From contig NC_073352.2 of the NCBI RefSeq assembly GCF_027580225.2, forward strand, positions 30,250,001 through 30,314,000: a DNA stretch of 64,000 nucleotides. The letters are read 5' to 3'. Under the pieces are notes generated by a model. That model saw only the letters and a list, made by a program, of their open reading frames with translations. It was not told where the DNA came from and did no database searches. A program made the position numbers and the translations under genes. Numbering within the stretch: position 1 is the first letter of the stretch; the number at the start of each line of letters is the position of its first letter. Source of the DNA: Misgurnus anguillicaudatus. Its lineage: Eukaryota > Chordata > Actinopteri > Cypriniformes > Cobitidae. This document shows, piece after piece, positions 45,845 to 57,624 of this stretch.

Positions 45845-46780
45845 AACAAAGCATTGTTTTGACAGCGCTATCACCCACACGTTCTGTCATCTCTACAGAC
45901 CAAAGTCTATTTTGATCCATCAAGTCCGGGTAAAATAAGTAGTTTCAACGTTTATTAGTTTGTACAAAGACATGAAGAAAGTTTCACTCCCTGTGTCACA
46001 CCTCACTGTCTCAGCTGACAAGCCTTCATTTGTTTGGTCTACACAAGAGTGAGATTGTCACAGGAAATGATCCAATTAGAATCATCCTCGAGTCTAAAAT
46101 CACACAGACAATTAAAACACGGCTGTCAATTACCATTATACCAGCCTGCGTCACTCTAATGAAGCTGTGCTTTAATTGTTCATCACACTTTTAATCACCA
46201 GAGTGGCAATAAACACGCTCATCACTATCAGCCGAGATGTTACTTAAGACGATCCGCGCTTTCCAGGACTGCAGGTGCCTGGTCCAGTTAATTTAATCTA
46301 AATATAACTCCATTACTTTGACGTGCCCTCAGAGTGACGTTAACATCGCTCAGGAGGCCCGCGGGTCATCGGCCGCGTGTCTTGGCGTGTTTCGCGCGAC
46401 TGCCAGCGTGTGACTGATGACTCTGTCAATACGAGACAATATTGTAAAAGCGGAAAGGTGGCCGGGCTCCAGTAAGTAGCATTGCGTGAGGGTTTATTTC
46501 ATGAGGGATGGTCAATAGTGAATGACTGAATGTATGCAAACACGAATCGCATCTGCGTTTGTATTGACGTTGCATTAAAAGTGTCTGGGGGAGATGACTT
46601 CATCATGGCTTAATAGGGCTCAGGATATAATAAACTGGCAGTTGTCGCACTGAGAAATGATGGAGACTGGGTTTGCACAAACAAGCATATGCGCTTCAGG
46701 TAATGTAAACCGCCTAGTTAACAGTAGTTGAAGCCTCCAAAAGGTTATAGCAAACACTCTCAACTCAATAATGAAATGCA
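45845..46780. other. intronic stretch, repeat-poor
   Basis: It lies inside the 16.7-kb unc5 intron. Composition is more even than the surroundings and no repeat termini were recognised; regulatory potential cannot be judged. No exon. Confidence 0.35.
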
Positions 46781-46939
46781 GCTTTGCAAAATTCAACCAA
46801 ACCTCTGGATCGATTTCACTGGCAAACAGATCTTATTTTATTTGCTATTCTCTCTGAAAAAAAACATACAATCTTGATCTTTGGCAGTAAAAATAGGAAT
46901 GCAGCCATAAAAATTGGGTGGCCTTCAAAATTATTTTTA

Positions 46940-47195
46940 AAAAGCGATTGCATTTGGTCAAAAAGGGACAAACCCAGCCCAAAAATGCTGGGTTGTTTTT
47001 AACTCATTGCTGGGTCAAGTATAATACATTTTTGGGTATAGGTTGGGTTCTTCCATTTTTGGCCCAAAGTAACCTAGAATTTTGATAGTGTATACACTCT
47101 AAAAATGGCTGGGTTATTTTTGACCCATAATGGGTAAATATTGGACAGAACACATGCTGGGTTAAAAATTACCCAGCCATTTTAAGAGTGCATCG
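46940..47195. repeat. two AATGCTGGGTT / ACTCTAAAAATGGCTGGGTT MITEs
   Basis: AAAAATGCTGGGTTGTTTTT and ACACTCTAAAAATGGCTGGG with the closing ACCCAGCCATTTTAAGAGTG; the second copy (about 47095-47191) has intact inverted ends. Confidence 0.75.
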
Positions 47196-47655
47196 TGATT
47201 CACTTACCACATAAAAATGTTCTCAAATACGTACTGTAATAGGTACTACTATAATATTAATACTACATTTCAATGGTTTAGTTTTTCTATACAGTATTTA
47301 CTATTTATAGGTAGTTTAAGTAAAATTATCAATTTTGTTTCATTCTGTCAACTACCGATAACATTTCTGCCAAACTCTTAATAAAAATGAAAATTGAAAT
47401 GGGAAAAACATAGTAAAAATTACAAAAAAGTTTTCAAATCTTCAATACTGCAGAGAAAACAAGTTCAAATTCACTTTTCAACAACAAAATACTAATGTTT
47501 TTACATGTATATTTTGAAAAACCCTGAGTTTTGGTCAAGTCTTTCATAGGTCTTGGCATGCTCTCAATCTTTTACATTTGCTGTTGGGTGACTAAGTCAC
47601 TCCCGAGGTTTGCTTTTGTTAAAATTCAACAGACACCGAACTGAAATGTCACAAT

Positions 47656-48125
47656 CAGTGTTGGGGGTAACGCATTACAAGTAACGCGCATTACGTAATA
47701 ATATTACTTTTCTGAAGTAACGAGTAAAGTAACGTATTACTTTATAAATGTACACATTAATATTTTAGTTACTTTTTTAAAGAAGTAATGCGAGTTACTT
47801 TTCTGTTTAATTAATTTGATGTAAAAAACAATGTACTGCATTAAACTGAATGTATTAACATAGATTTACGCACTCTATGCGTGCGCGCCTGTGTTAGATT
47901 CAGTCATTTTTGCGATGGAAATATGTAATTTCTAACTTCTCAGTTATAAAAGCCACCTGCAAGGCCTGAAAGAGATCAAGCCTCAGCAAAGTAAGAAAAA
48001 GTAACGCAAAAGTAACGTGAGCATCTCTTTCCATGAAAAGTAACTAAGTAACGCAATTAGTTACTTTTTCGGAGAGTAACTTTATATTGTAAAGCATTAC
48101 TTTTAAAAGTAACTTTCCCCAACAC
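47656..48125. mobile_element. hAT MITE, first unit of a head-to-tail dimer
   Basis: It starts CAGTGTTGGGGGTAACGCAT and ends TTTCCCCAACAC, inverted. The left flank is GTCACAAT (47648-47655). The interior has AAGTAACG repeats and a CAAGGCCTGAAAGAGATCAA block shared with the second unit. Confidence 0.9.
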
Positions 48126-48568
48126 CAGTGTTGGGGGTAACGCATTACAAGTAACGCGCATTATGTAATAATATTACTTTTCTGAAGTAACGAGTAAAGT
48201 AACGCACTTTATTTAAAAAGTAATGCGAGTTACTTTTAAGTTTAATTAATTCAATTTAAAAATAAAATAATGTACAAAATTCAACTGAACATATTAACGT
48301 AGAATTACGCACTCTGTGCGCCGAAGCGGGAACAGTTTGAGTCACGGCAGGCCACAGCTTGACATTTTTGCGATCATAGAAAACACCTGCAAGGCCTGAA
48401 AGAGATCAAGCCTCAGCCAAGTAAAAAAAAGTAACGCAAAAGTAACGCAACATAACGTAAGCTTTACTTTCCATGAAAACTAACTAAGTAATGCAATTAG
48501 TTACTTTTTTGGGGGAGTAACTTAATATTGTAATGCATTACTTTTAAAAGTAACTTTCCCCAACACTG
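48126..48568. mobile_element. hAT MITE, second unit of the dimer
   Basis: It starts CAGTGTTGGGGGTAACGCAT directly after the first unit, with no flanking host DNA, and ends CCCCAACACTG. The right flank is GTCACAAT (48569-48576), identical to the left flank of the first unit. Most of the internal blocks are the same, with small indels. Confidence 0.92.
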
Positions 48569-49860
48569 GTCACAATACATCTAGAAATGATGATTAAAGT
48601 CAAAACTGGAGTGGTTTCTTAATTTTTTCCATTGCTATTTATTGTTGGCTGTACTATTTTGTATTTACTGTAAGGCTGCTTTTGCTACAATGCAAAATTC
48701 TGAAAAGCACTACAAAAATTAATTAAAATTAAATTAAAATCACTGCACCACAGTAACACCACAGTACTTTTTCCCAATGTCCTCTCCTCTTCCCAAACCT
48801 CCATCCCCCCTCCACCCTACTTTGTTCTGACTTGTAATCTCTTTGGACTTATCAGAGCATCCCTAACTCTACTTCTTATCAGGTCCAACAGATGTATTGA
48901 AGACCCAATCACTGACACTGCCGATAGACCAGGTTCACATTCCCTCTGCCCTGCTCAATAACTGAAGAGACATCCATCACGCTTTAATTGACACAGTTAA
49001 TCAGGTTTTATAATTGGATAGAATCGGCTTTATTCCACATGTCGGTATTCTGCCTCCACGTCTCTGTGCTTCTCTTTCTCGCAGGAGGAGAGCACTTTTG
49101 CTATCAGATTCCCCAACTCCTGCTCTCTTTTTGCTGTAATCAACACAAAACAGATGGAGCTATGTTCCTGCTCTTCCTGAGGCTGATGTGAGGTGTGTCC
49201 AAACACGAGTTTCTGAAGGTGTAACATAGTGAGGCTCTGAGCATCTTCTGGAGTGTAACAGCGGGGAGTCTTAGCCTGGCGCGGAGGGATTGAACTTTAC
49301 CTGTGGGTACGGTGAATCTCAGAAAGAGGTTGCTCTCCTTTCACTGTGGGATACAGTCTATAACCTACAATTCTCATAATAAAGGCGGAAAGAAACAAGC
49401 TTGGACTTGTCTAGCCACTGTGACATTTGTAGAGACAGTAGTGAAAATATTTGGACGATGCTATTAGGCTTCTCGCATGGTGTGTTTTTGTACTCGTTTT
49501 GATAAAATGACAAAATGTGGCTTTGGCAACTGTTGCTGAGTACATTTAGTACATAAAGGTTCACTGTTTTTTATGGTTGCATTTGAGGAGATAAGTGCCA
49601 GGCGTGCCACACGTACCATGTACCACATAGTTAAAAAAAATCTTATGATTCATGGGGCTTCAATATGGGGTCCCCTCGGCAGTCTGTGGTGGTAAATATT
49701 TTTACTTTTTTGGAGAAAAAATTAAATTAGGAATCAAACAAAAATGCAAAAATGGGCTAATAATAAACTTTAAAACATGACTAAAATGAAGACCATAAAG
49801 ATTACACTTTAAAATCTATTTAGTAAAATTTAAATGTTATTTATGTGGTGTATAACTATA

Positions 49861-50854
49861 GAGCCCCTAAGGGTACATGGAGCAAAAGTTAAATAAAATG
49901 CGAAACTATCGCTTGTGCACGTGAAAATATCGCATGCTCAGTTTCGCGTGCACATGCGATATATTGCACATGCGATATTTTTACTCACGCAATAGATTCA
50001 TCTGCACACGCGATAGTTTCAAATGCGCACGCTAAACTAAATGCAATAGTTACACGTGCGCACACGACAGTTTCACATGAGCATGCAATAGTTTCACATG
50101 AGCATGCGATAGTTTCACATGAGCATGCAATAGTTTCACATGAACATGCAATAGTTTCACATGAGCATGCGATAGTTTTACATGAGCATGCGATAGTTTT
50201 ACATGAGCATGCGATAGTTTCACATGAGCATGCGATAGTTTCACGTGCGCAAGCGATAGTTTCACATGGGCACGTGATTGTTTCAAATGCGCACGCTAAA
50301 CTAAATGCGATAGTTTCACGTGTGCACGTGATAGTTTCACATGCGCATGCTAAACTAAATGCGATAGTTTCATGTGCGCAAGCGATAGTTTCACATGAGT
50401 ATGCGATAGTTTTACATGAGCATGCAATAGTTTCACATGAGCATGCGATAGTTTCACATGAGCATGCGATAGTTTCTCGTGCGCACGTGATAGTTTCACA
50501 TGCGCAGGCTAAACTAAATGCGATAGTTTCATGTGCGCACGCGATAGTTTCACATGCGCACGCTAAACTATATGCAATAGTTTCACGTGCGCACGTGATA
50601 GTTTCACATGCGCACGCTAAACTAAATGCGATAGTTTCACGTGCACCCGCGATAGTTTCACATGCGCAGGCTAAACTAAATGCGATAGTTTCACGTGCGC
50701 ACACGATAGTTTCACATGCGCACGCTAAACTAAATGCGATAGTTTCATGTGCGCAAGCGATAGTTTCACATGAGCATGCGATAGTTTCATGCGCGCAAGC
50801 GATAGTTTCACACAACTTTAGATTTTTTTTACTCCAATGTCACCTTAGGGGCTC
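49861..50854. mobile_element. TIR-bounded element filled with a minisatellite
   Basis: GAGCCCCTAAGGGTACATGG...AGCAAAAG on the left is mirrored by TACTCCAATGTCACCTTAGG...GGCTC on the right. The interior is almost entirely the minisatellite described next. TATA-rich flanks prevent a sure target duplication call. Confidence 0.8.
49985..50812. repeat. minisatellite of 21- and 33-bp units (about 36 units)
   Basis: The basic 21-bp unit is GATAGTTTCACATGAGCATGC. A 33-bp variant adds TAAACTAAAT after GCGCACGC. In places the two alternate as a 54-bp higher-order unit. Both unit lengths are multiples of three and lack stops, which keeps reading frames open on both strands for up to 276 codons (Cys-Glu-Thr-Ile-Ala repeats). 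With no start context, codon bias or conserved domain, I do not call a gene. Confidence 0.92.
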
Positions 50855-51229
50855 GGTATATAACACATGTGTATACCATTTAATATCCTTGTAACATAAA
50901 CAACATATGTAAATCCAATCTTAATTTGGATTTAATCCGGGGGTCCTGGCTTCTCCCTTCTATGCATTAAGGGGTCCTTGGCCTAAAAGAGGTTGAAGAC
51001 CTTTTTATGATCTTAAAAAATTCAGCCTGAGATAAATCCAGTGCTTCATGGGAAAATATAAATACACTGTAAATAAATAACCACCACCACGGTAGGTAAT
51101 GTTTAATTAACCCCTCAGTATGAAAGACAAAGACTAGATTTGCACTTACAGGTTACAACATTATTTAAATTATTGCTAAATGGCAAAAACCATGGTGCTT
51201 TAAAATGTCTTAATTTACTCTATTGCACG

Positions 51230-51960
51230 AATTAGCCTGATTATCGGTGCAGGCTGCATTAATTCAGCAACATGACTTCTTATTCATCATCCCTTTTTAC
51301 CCAGAAACACCTGGGTGCAATTTCACCAGTTGGCATCTCACCAGACTGTTAATTATCCCAAATACATGATTTGAGCATTGTGTGGTATTCACATTGTTTA
51401 AAAAAGAAAAGAAAAATACATGTAGACTTTTGCATTATGTGTGTGTGTGTGTGTGTGTGTGTGTGGAAATATGGCGGTCAATTACTGTAGTCCCTGAAAT
51501 ATCTGCATTCTTGCAGCTCTGCAGGCGTGTAAATCAAGCTGCAAGCATAAAGATTTTAGACAAAGAACTAAGACTGCCGCGCCTCAATCGAGCAGCTGCT
51601 TTGGATTTTTCTGCTTTTAATCTTGAGAAAAGCATATGACTCGCGACAGGTGCACTGGGGTTAATCTTGCCTTGAATGACGAGGACACAAAATGCCACTT
51701 TCTTTTCAACGGGAGTTTCCTTTAGCAAACAATTAAAGAAGAAAATGAAAAACATTTCCTGACTAGCCAACGCAGGCCGGATTTTCTGCTCATTACTGTA
51801 TAAAACAGATCTATTGTCTGCTGAGAGGCATCTGCTGAAAACAGACTGGGATAAGAATTCCTCTTCAGCCTGCGTTCCAATTTTAGGGATTTTTGCCGAT
51901 TCAATGTGCATCTAAGTGTGGGCTTTAAAGATTGTAGGAGGGTGCGTATAAATGAGATGT
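51230..51960. other. intronic stretch, repeat-poor apart from a GT tract
   Basis: A GT microsatellite lies at 51439-51465. Sequence around 51600-51900 is of even composition and not repeated in the window. The opposing open frames there lack any family similarity. Confidence 0.35.
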
Positions 51961-52190
51961 GGGAGCACAGAGATTAAGATCTTAAAGTACCTCTCTCACT
52001 TTATATATTATACATTTTGTGTAAATAAGAATTTAAAACAATTAAAGTGAAAAAAATGTATGCTTTTACAATTGAAATACCGTAAGAGATCAAATGTTGC
52101 ATTGTTCTCAGTGACTTTTTTTCGAGGGTGCACGATGCGAAACTTTTTACAACATGTATGTAGCCCATCACGTGTGTGGCTCAACATTTC

Positions 52191-52482
52191 AAAATATGTG
52201 TTTGACGCCTCATTGAAACTTATGTGCATCATGCATCTTGTCAAAATACGTGCCTGCTGCACACACACACGGTTTATAATAAAAGTGACGCTCGAATTTG
52301 TCAGATACTCATTTAATCTCATGTGAAATCAAAGTTTAGTGTTAAGTAAGTGTCTGTCGAGTATTGTGTGAACGTGAGCGTCTCTTTTATCATTAACCCT
52401 TTAGACGCATGTGAAGCAGGCTTGTATTTTGACAAGAAGCATGATGCACATGGTTCACATGATGCAACAAAGACATATTTTG
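52191..52482. mobile_element. palindromic MITE (about 290 bp)
   Basis: The arms of about 105 bp pair: AAAATATGTGTTTGACGCCT...GCATCATGCATCTTGTCAAA on the left against TATTTTGACAAGAAGCATGA...AAAGACATATTTTG on the right. The paired open frames on the two strands are a consequence of the palindrome. Confidence 0.85.
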
Positions 52483-54494
52483 AATTCACGGCCCTCGAAG
52501 TGAAGTCACCGGCCAAATTAACTATTATTGTCTTTTTAACAGTTACATAAACCACAAGTAGCCAAGCAACTTGAGTATGTATATACATTACCATTTAAAA
52601 GTTTTGAAACACTTGACTGAAATCTTTCTCACATTTTTTAAATCTGAATATGTGCCTAAATCTGTGCAATTACTTTTGTGGACAAAAATACAATTCACTC
52701 AACTTATTAATTTCTTTCATTAGAAAACTAAATTGTAATTATAAACAGCTCCAAAACTGTTTCACATGCAACTCTGGGTGAAAGCACAATAAACTTGTTG
52801 ATAAAATAACAAGATTTAAATATTGCAAATTCTAGACAAACCTTCTTTGAAGATGCTAAACTATAATAATATTTCTGTTGCTTTTAATCACATAATAATT
52901 TCCATAGTTACATTGGGAACACTGTATAGTGTATCTGAATTAAGATCCCAATCCCAATACTTTGATCTAAGAGAATGCGAATGCACTTTGATGCCCATCT
53001 GCTTGGCCGGACCCCTGGCCGTGCAAATTTCCTGTGGCTGCAATCATAGCAGCTCCGGTGCTTTTAATTTGGGCAATATGGGCCAATTAATAACAAACTG
53101 ACTACAGCACAACCTCCCGGTACAGAGCTAGTGTATGTAAACATCTAATGCTAATAACTCGGCCTTGAGCTGGCAGCTTCCAAAATTCTGTGTTTATTTT
53201 TTTATTTTGTTGTTGATGGAAACATTTGTAAATATAGCACGTAATATCTCAGAGCTGCAAATATGCTGGGGTGGTTTAAGGTCATACTATGATTAGACAT
53301 GCCTCCATATGGGAAAAGAGCTAAAGATTTCAGAGCTGTGTATCGAATAAAAAACTCCTCACTTTTTGACCTCTGCACAGACTAATGGAAGTGTTTGCTC
53401 ACTTTCTACCTTTTATTTTTTTCTGACTCTTTCTTTTTATATCAGTCATGAAAAATTTTGAAAATTAAAAAGGAAAGTGCATAAACTGTGCTACTGAGTC
53501 AAGTCCCTGTTTTTGATTGATTTATTTGTTTTTTGGCTGGGAGTAAAATAGATTATTTATTGATAACGTTTATTGATAATAATTAATTCAGTTTAATAAC
53601 TTGTTCATCATTTATTAATCCAGAACTCGGAACTTGTCATGAAAATCCCGACAATGCATTTTGGCGGACGCTTTTATCCTACGTAAAAAGTGTTTCTGTG
53701 CCTTAGTAGATTTAACTAAATTAAATGAGTAAACTGTGTTACATTTTTTTTTTTAAATCAAAATATGAGTTAAAATAACATAATAATTTAAATAGTTTGA
53801 GTAATTCTAAATGAACACATTATTGAGTAAATTCAACTTGATTTTATCATGTATAATCCACTTAAATTTGTAAGAAGGAAATTAACTTAATAATTCTGTG
53901 TTGAAAATACGTGATTTTATTATTAAACATAACTAACTAGGCAGTGGACTCGTAGTTCCCAGCATGCTTTGCAAAGGACTGCATTTGGAGAGTATAATTT
54001 GAATTTAAACTCTATTTTATGTGTTTTTAACTAAAAAGAAAGACTTCTTAATGTTCATTTATCTTCGAGATTTGGAAGAGTTTCTGTTTCTTCTTTTGAG
54101 TTTTGTAGTTACCATTGTTCAGAAGACTGGTGCTTGTGCATAGACTACATACTGAAGTATATTGCGTTTTACTGCTGCCCAAAACGATATTGGGTGGGCG
54201 CATTGATTGAATAAACAAATCGTGCCCTCATCTCACATAAATATGAAGTCTAAAACAATGTTTATGGAAACAACATCAAACCATAAAAAAGTTACCTGTA
54301 CCAAAAAAGTTAATTAAACTAACAGAGTAACACTAGAACGATTTGTTAACTAAACTTATTTTTTTGTGTTTGTATTAAGTAATATTACAGTGTTTATTAT
54401 ACTTAAAAAAGGTTGCAAGTTGACTCAACTTAAAACAGCCAATGCACCCGCTTGCCTCAATTTTTATAAGTTACATTTAGGTATTACTTTTTAC

Positions 54495-54690
54495 AGTGAG
54501 GGTGCATTATAGGTAAAAGCTGTCATTGGGGCAGTACTCTTTAAAAATATCCTAATATGTAACATTTAGGTACAGATATGTATACATTTTGTACCAATCC
54601 TGGAGGTACTTTTGAGGTACTAATATAACTTTTTAGATGCAAAGCTGTACCTTTGATACCCAGTGATATCTAGGGACCATTTTTTTTATC
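54495..54690. repeat. GTACCTTT/AGGTAC repeat, diverged
   Basis: The block from GGGTGCATTATAGG to TTGTACCAATCCTGG and GCTGTACCTTTGATACCCAG is an inverted, diverged relative of 37361-37495. Confidence 0.55.
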
Positions 54691-54705
54691 AGTAGCCTAT
54701 ATATA

Positions 54706-55434
54706 AAGAGTTTGGTTCCAAAACACAATAAACGCCATTTTAACAAAATCAGTATTGTATCAGGTCAGTATTAAAAAGTAAATTCTTCATTTTATGCAAA
54801 ATCCAATATCTGCAGTGTTATTCTGTCATCTTTTCCCCCAAAACGCAATAAACGCCAGTCCTCCTTCTTACGCGAGAGGCACTCGGGAGACGGAAAAATG
54901 CCGGCTGTTGCTTGTTTTCCCGACAGCATCAAGCTTCTGTCATGCTAACACATTGACCCCAGGGATCTTATGAAAAAATTTCAATTTTTTTACACGAAGC
55001 CAACGAAAATCAAGCAGGACCAAAACATTTGACAGCGATCAGCGACGATGTCCGAAGGATGACCGCAGCAATGACAGTGTTCATAATATGACAAAGTAAG
55101 TGTTTTGATTAATGCCATTAATGTTTATTTTTTTAATCAGTGTATACCACTAGTCAACTAAATTAATATAACATGCCAAATATGAATGCACATTCTTATA
55201 CTGATTCAGTAGATTTATAGCATTTAAAAAAAAAATTATTGCATTTTGTGGAAAAAATCTGTTTTTATAATAAATGTTTGAAAATCAAATTATGGATTTT
55301 AATTTTTTTAGGTTTTTATAACCTAAAGATGCTGTGTGAAAGTTAGTAACAGAAAATAGTGGTTTTCATCTTGTCACTTTCTTGGTAAAGAAATTTGTCA
55401 AAATGGATTTATTGCGTTTTGAAACCAAACTCTT
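54706..55434. mobile_element. AAGAGTTTGGTT TIR element (729 bp)
   Basis: AAGAGTTTGGTTCCAAAACA...CAATAAACGCC on the left is mirrored by GGATTTATTGCGTTTTGAAA...CCAAACTCTT. A partial copy lies at 14540-15070. No coding capacity. Confidence 0.85.
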
Positions 55435-55443
55435 CATATGTTC

Positions 55444-55509
55444 CCTGGGTTCGACTTAATGATCTTTTGTACTGCTAACGCAACGCTCTACCACTGAGTT
55501 TTACAGGAG
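55444..55509 (-). repeat. tRNA-derived sequence, copy 2
   Basis: On the minus strand: AACTCAGTGGTAGAGCGTTG...TCATTAAGTCGAACCCAGG. It is closely related to 27435-27502, with A- and B-box words; the acceptor stem does not pair well. Confidence 0.5.
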
Positions 55510-56254
55510 AATCAAGGTACTTCTCATCTGGCTTCATGCTTTCATAAATGCATTCATTTAGCATACAAACATTTTGCATGCATGCATGCATAAAAACTTC
55601 GGAGCCTCCTAAAAGAAGTCTTTGCTCTTGAAACTCCTCATAGGAAATCATAAAGAACCATCTTGAGATCTCACCGGCGTTAACAACTTCACCATCTGCC
55701 CTCTGGTATTTGTTAGAACCGAAGCAGCAACCGTTGATAAAAGCCATCAGAAACTCGGATATCAAAAACAATAACTGAAAGAACAACAATAACATTACTG
55801 AGAAGGCTGTTGATGCTGGTGTGGTGCTACGGCAACAGATGCTGCAGAACCGAAAGGTTTAACATCATTAAAAGAACACAAGAACAACAGGAACGAGAAA
55901 AGGTTAAACGAGGAAACGGCTACTGAAAGCAAACAAGCAGTGTGACCTAAGGGACATCAAGACCTTAGACAGTTCGAGATTCTCTGATCTGTAAAAGTGA
56001 CCTTCCTGCAAACACCACAGCGCAACAATACACAAAGCCTGTCTGTGACACCGAACAAAGCGTGTTAATGCTGTGCTCCACGGTGCTCCTCCCCAGTGGT
56101 TTGGGTTCGGGCCCTTCCCGGATTGTTAATGGGATTTGAACTGATGTTTCCTGAGTTTGATTCAGAGTCACAGTCCACTTAGTGATGTGATCGATAAAGG
56201 AAGTCTGTCTTTTGATCGATCGATTAATCAAGGGACAGAAGTAAAGGCACTTAC

Positions 56255-56419
56255 TCTGTGGACACTGCTCGCTTGTGCAGTTTAGGGACTGTAGATCCAG
56301 GCCCTGGCAGTCTTTTCCTCTGGTACCCGGTGTAGGTTGCGTACATTCCCGGCTCCTCCACATGGTGCAGTCCACTCCGCACGGCGACCACTTACTCCAT
56401 TCACTCCAACCTCCATCCA
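56255..56419 (-). CDS. unc5a: UNC5 exon: membrane-proximal thrombospondin type-1 repeat
   Basis: This 165-bp exon (55 codons, phase 1 at both ends) encodes one thrombospondin type-1 repeat of the receptor ectodomain. It begins VDGGWSEWSKWSPC, so it carries the paired WxxW motif typical of C-mannosylated repeats. It goes on through CGVDC, a WRSREC arginine/cysteine strand and a terminal NCTSEQC; six cysteines allow three disulfides, and NCT is an N-glycosylation sequon. In UNC5 receptors this is the second of two such repeats, next to the membrane. The acceptor is ...tttag before TGGATGG, behind a TG-rich tract, and the donor is A|GTAAG. The flanking codons rejoin exactly with the transmembrane exon. 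The preceding first thrombospondin exon was not found between 56420 and 64000. Confidence 0.93.
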
Positions 56420-56633
56420 CTAAACACACACACATACACACAATGGAAGACAAATTAGCAATCAGTCACGTTACCTAAAAATGTCTGCGCTTCCGTTATG
56501 CTTGTAGCTGGCTAGAAATACGTTAACTTTTACTCAGTCAGCTAGGCAAGATTGACTTAGAATTACAAGACAGATACTAGTCGAGTATGAAATGTGCAAC
56601 ATAAATAAATTTGCCTTGCAAATTGATGTTACG

Positions 56634-57382
56634 TTAAAGGATTACTCCACTTTCATTAAAAAAATCCCAAAAATTTACTCTCCCCCATGTCATCCAAGAT
56701 GTTCTTTAGGAAAAAAGTTTTTTGAAGAAAACATTCCAGATTTTTTCTCCATATGGTGGACTTTATTTTAAAGTTTCAATGCAGCTTCAAAGTGCTCTAA
56801 ACAATCCCAACCAAGGCATAAGTGTCTTATTTAGTGAAGCAATCGTCATTTTTAATTAAACCACACACCGCCAGTTTTATAGTACTTTAAACCACAACTT
56901 CTCGTTTTGCACTAGCCATGTGATGCGCCAGCGCAAACTTGCATATTACGTGATCACGTCAAAAGGTCATGCGATACATGTGAAATGCACACTTGCTGAC
57001 CATTTTAAACAATAAACTGACAGACATTAATAAGTATCATTACACATACTAAAACATCTGAATGGTCCTCTTTCTTCACACTTGTAAACACTGGAGAGGT
57101 AGTTTTGCATACGTTATGCGTGACCTTTCGATGTGATTACGCAATACGTAAGAAAGTTGTGGTTAAAAAGTATTAACCACACTATTTTTTGTTTTGCAAA
57201 AATGACAATCGTTTTGCTTTAAAGCTGCACTGAAGCTGTTAACTGTTGAGGTCCAATAAAGTCCACTATATGGAGAAAAATCCTGGAATGTTTTCCACAA
57301 AAAAATTTACTCTGGGGGAATTTTGGATGATATGAAGGTGAGTAAATTATCAAAAAAATATAAAAGTCGAATATTTCTTTAA
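56634..57382. mobile_element. palindromic TTAA element (749 bp), family D
   Basis: TTAA then AGGATTACTCCACTTTCATT on the left; the right arm ends AAAAGTCGAATATTTCT then TTAA. The inner arms pair strongly: AAAACATTCCAGATTTTTTC against AAAAATCCTGGAATGTTTTC. A relative is nested in 61543-63066. It starts about 215 bp upstream of the thrombospondin exon. Confidence 0.88.
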
Positions 57383-57624
57383 AACTTGTAAATCTTCCAC
57401 TTTTTGTATATTTTCATAATTTGGTTTTACACGACCACTGACTGATTCTTACACTGTGCCTGGATAATACAAAATTATTATATTTCTTTGTTTCCAACTT
57501 AATTTTCAATGTTTATTGGTATTCAAGTATGCAGTGGTTAAACAAAAGATGATTTAAATTGGTTGGCCAAAGACCAGAAACATAGCATGCTGACTTTGAT
57601 GTCACAGCCAGAAATCATTTCAAT

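Larger units (their letters stand above)
25486..56419 (-). other. unc5a: unc5 netrin-receptor gene, internal part (six exons, five complete introns)
   Basis: Six exons on the minus strand encode, in order, a thrombospondin repeat, a membrane span, a cytoplasmic linker, ZU5 and the start of UPA, the fixed order of UNC5 netrin/dependence receptors. UNC5 proteins bind netrin outside the cell and mediate axon repulsion and, without ligand, death signalling. All splice junctions have AG/GT ends and compatible phases (1-1, 1-1, 1-1, 1-2, 2-0, 0-0). Intron sizes from 5' to 3' are 16673, 701, 3983, 2981 and 5451 bp. The residues resemble vertebrate UNC5A more than UNC5B, C or D as I remember them, for example the LPLAGCQTLLSP and FTEQLGRFALVGE stretches; the paralogue call is less certain than the family call. 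Upstream extracellular exons and downstream UPA/death-domain exons are not in the visible sequence. Confidence 0.9.

Noticed and set aside
49985..50815. Possible CRISPR array because of regular short repeats
   Set aside because: Repeats are contiguous with no unique spacers, and the surroundings are vertebrate intron.
50274..50894. 206-codon open frame on the plus strand with HAKLNAIVS repeats
   Set aside because: It is the antisense reading of the minisatellite; openness follows from unit lengths divisible by three.
51534..52322. Overlapping open frames on both strands
   Set aside because: Those after 52190 reflect a palindromic MITE; the earlier ones have no domain or splice evidence.
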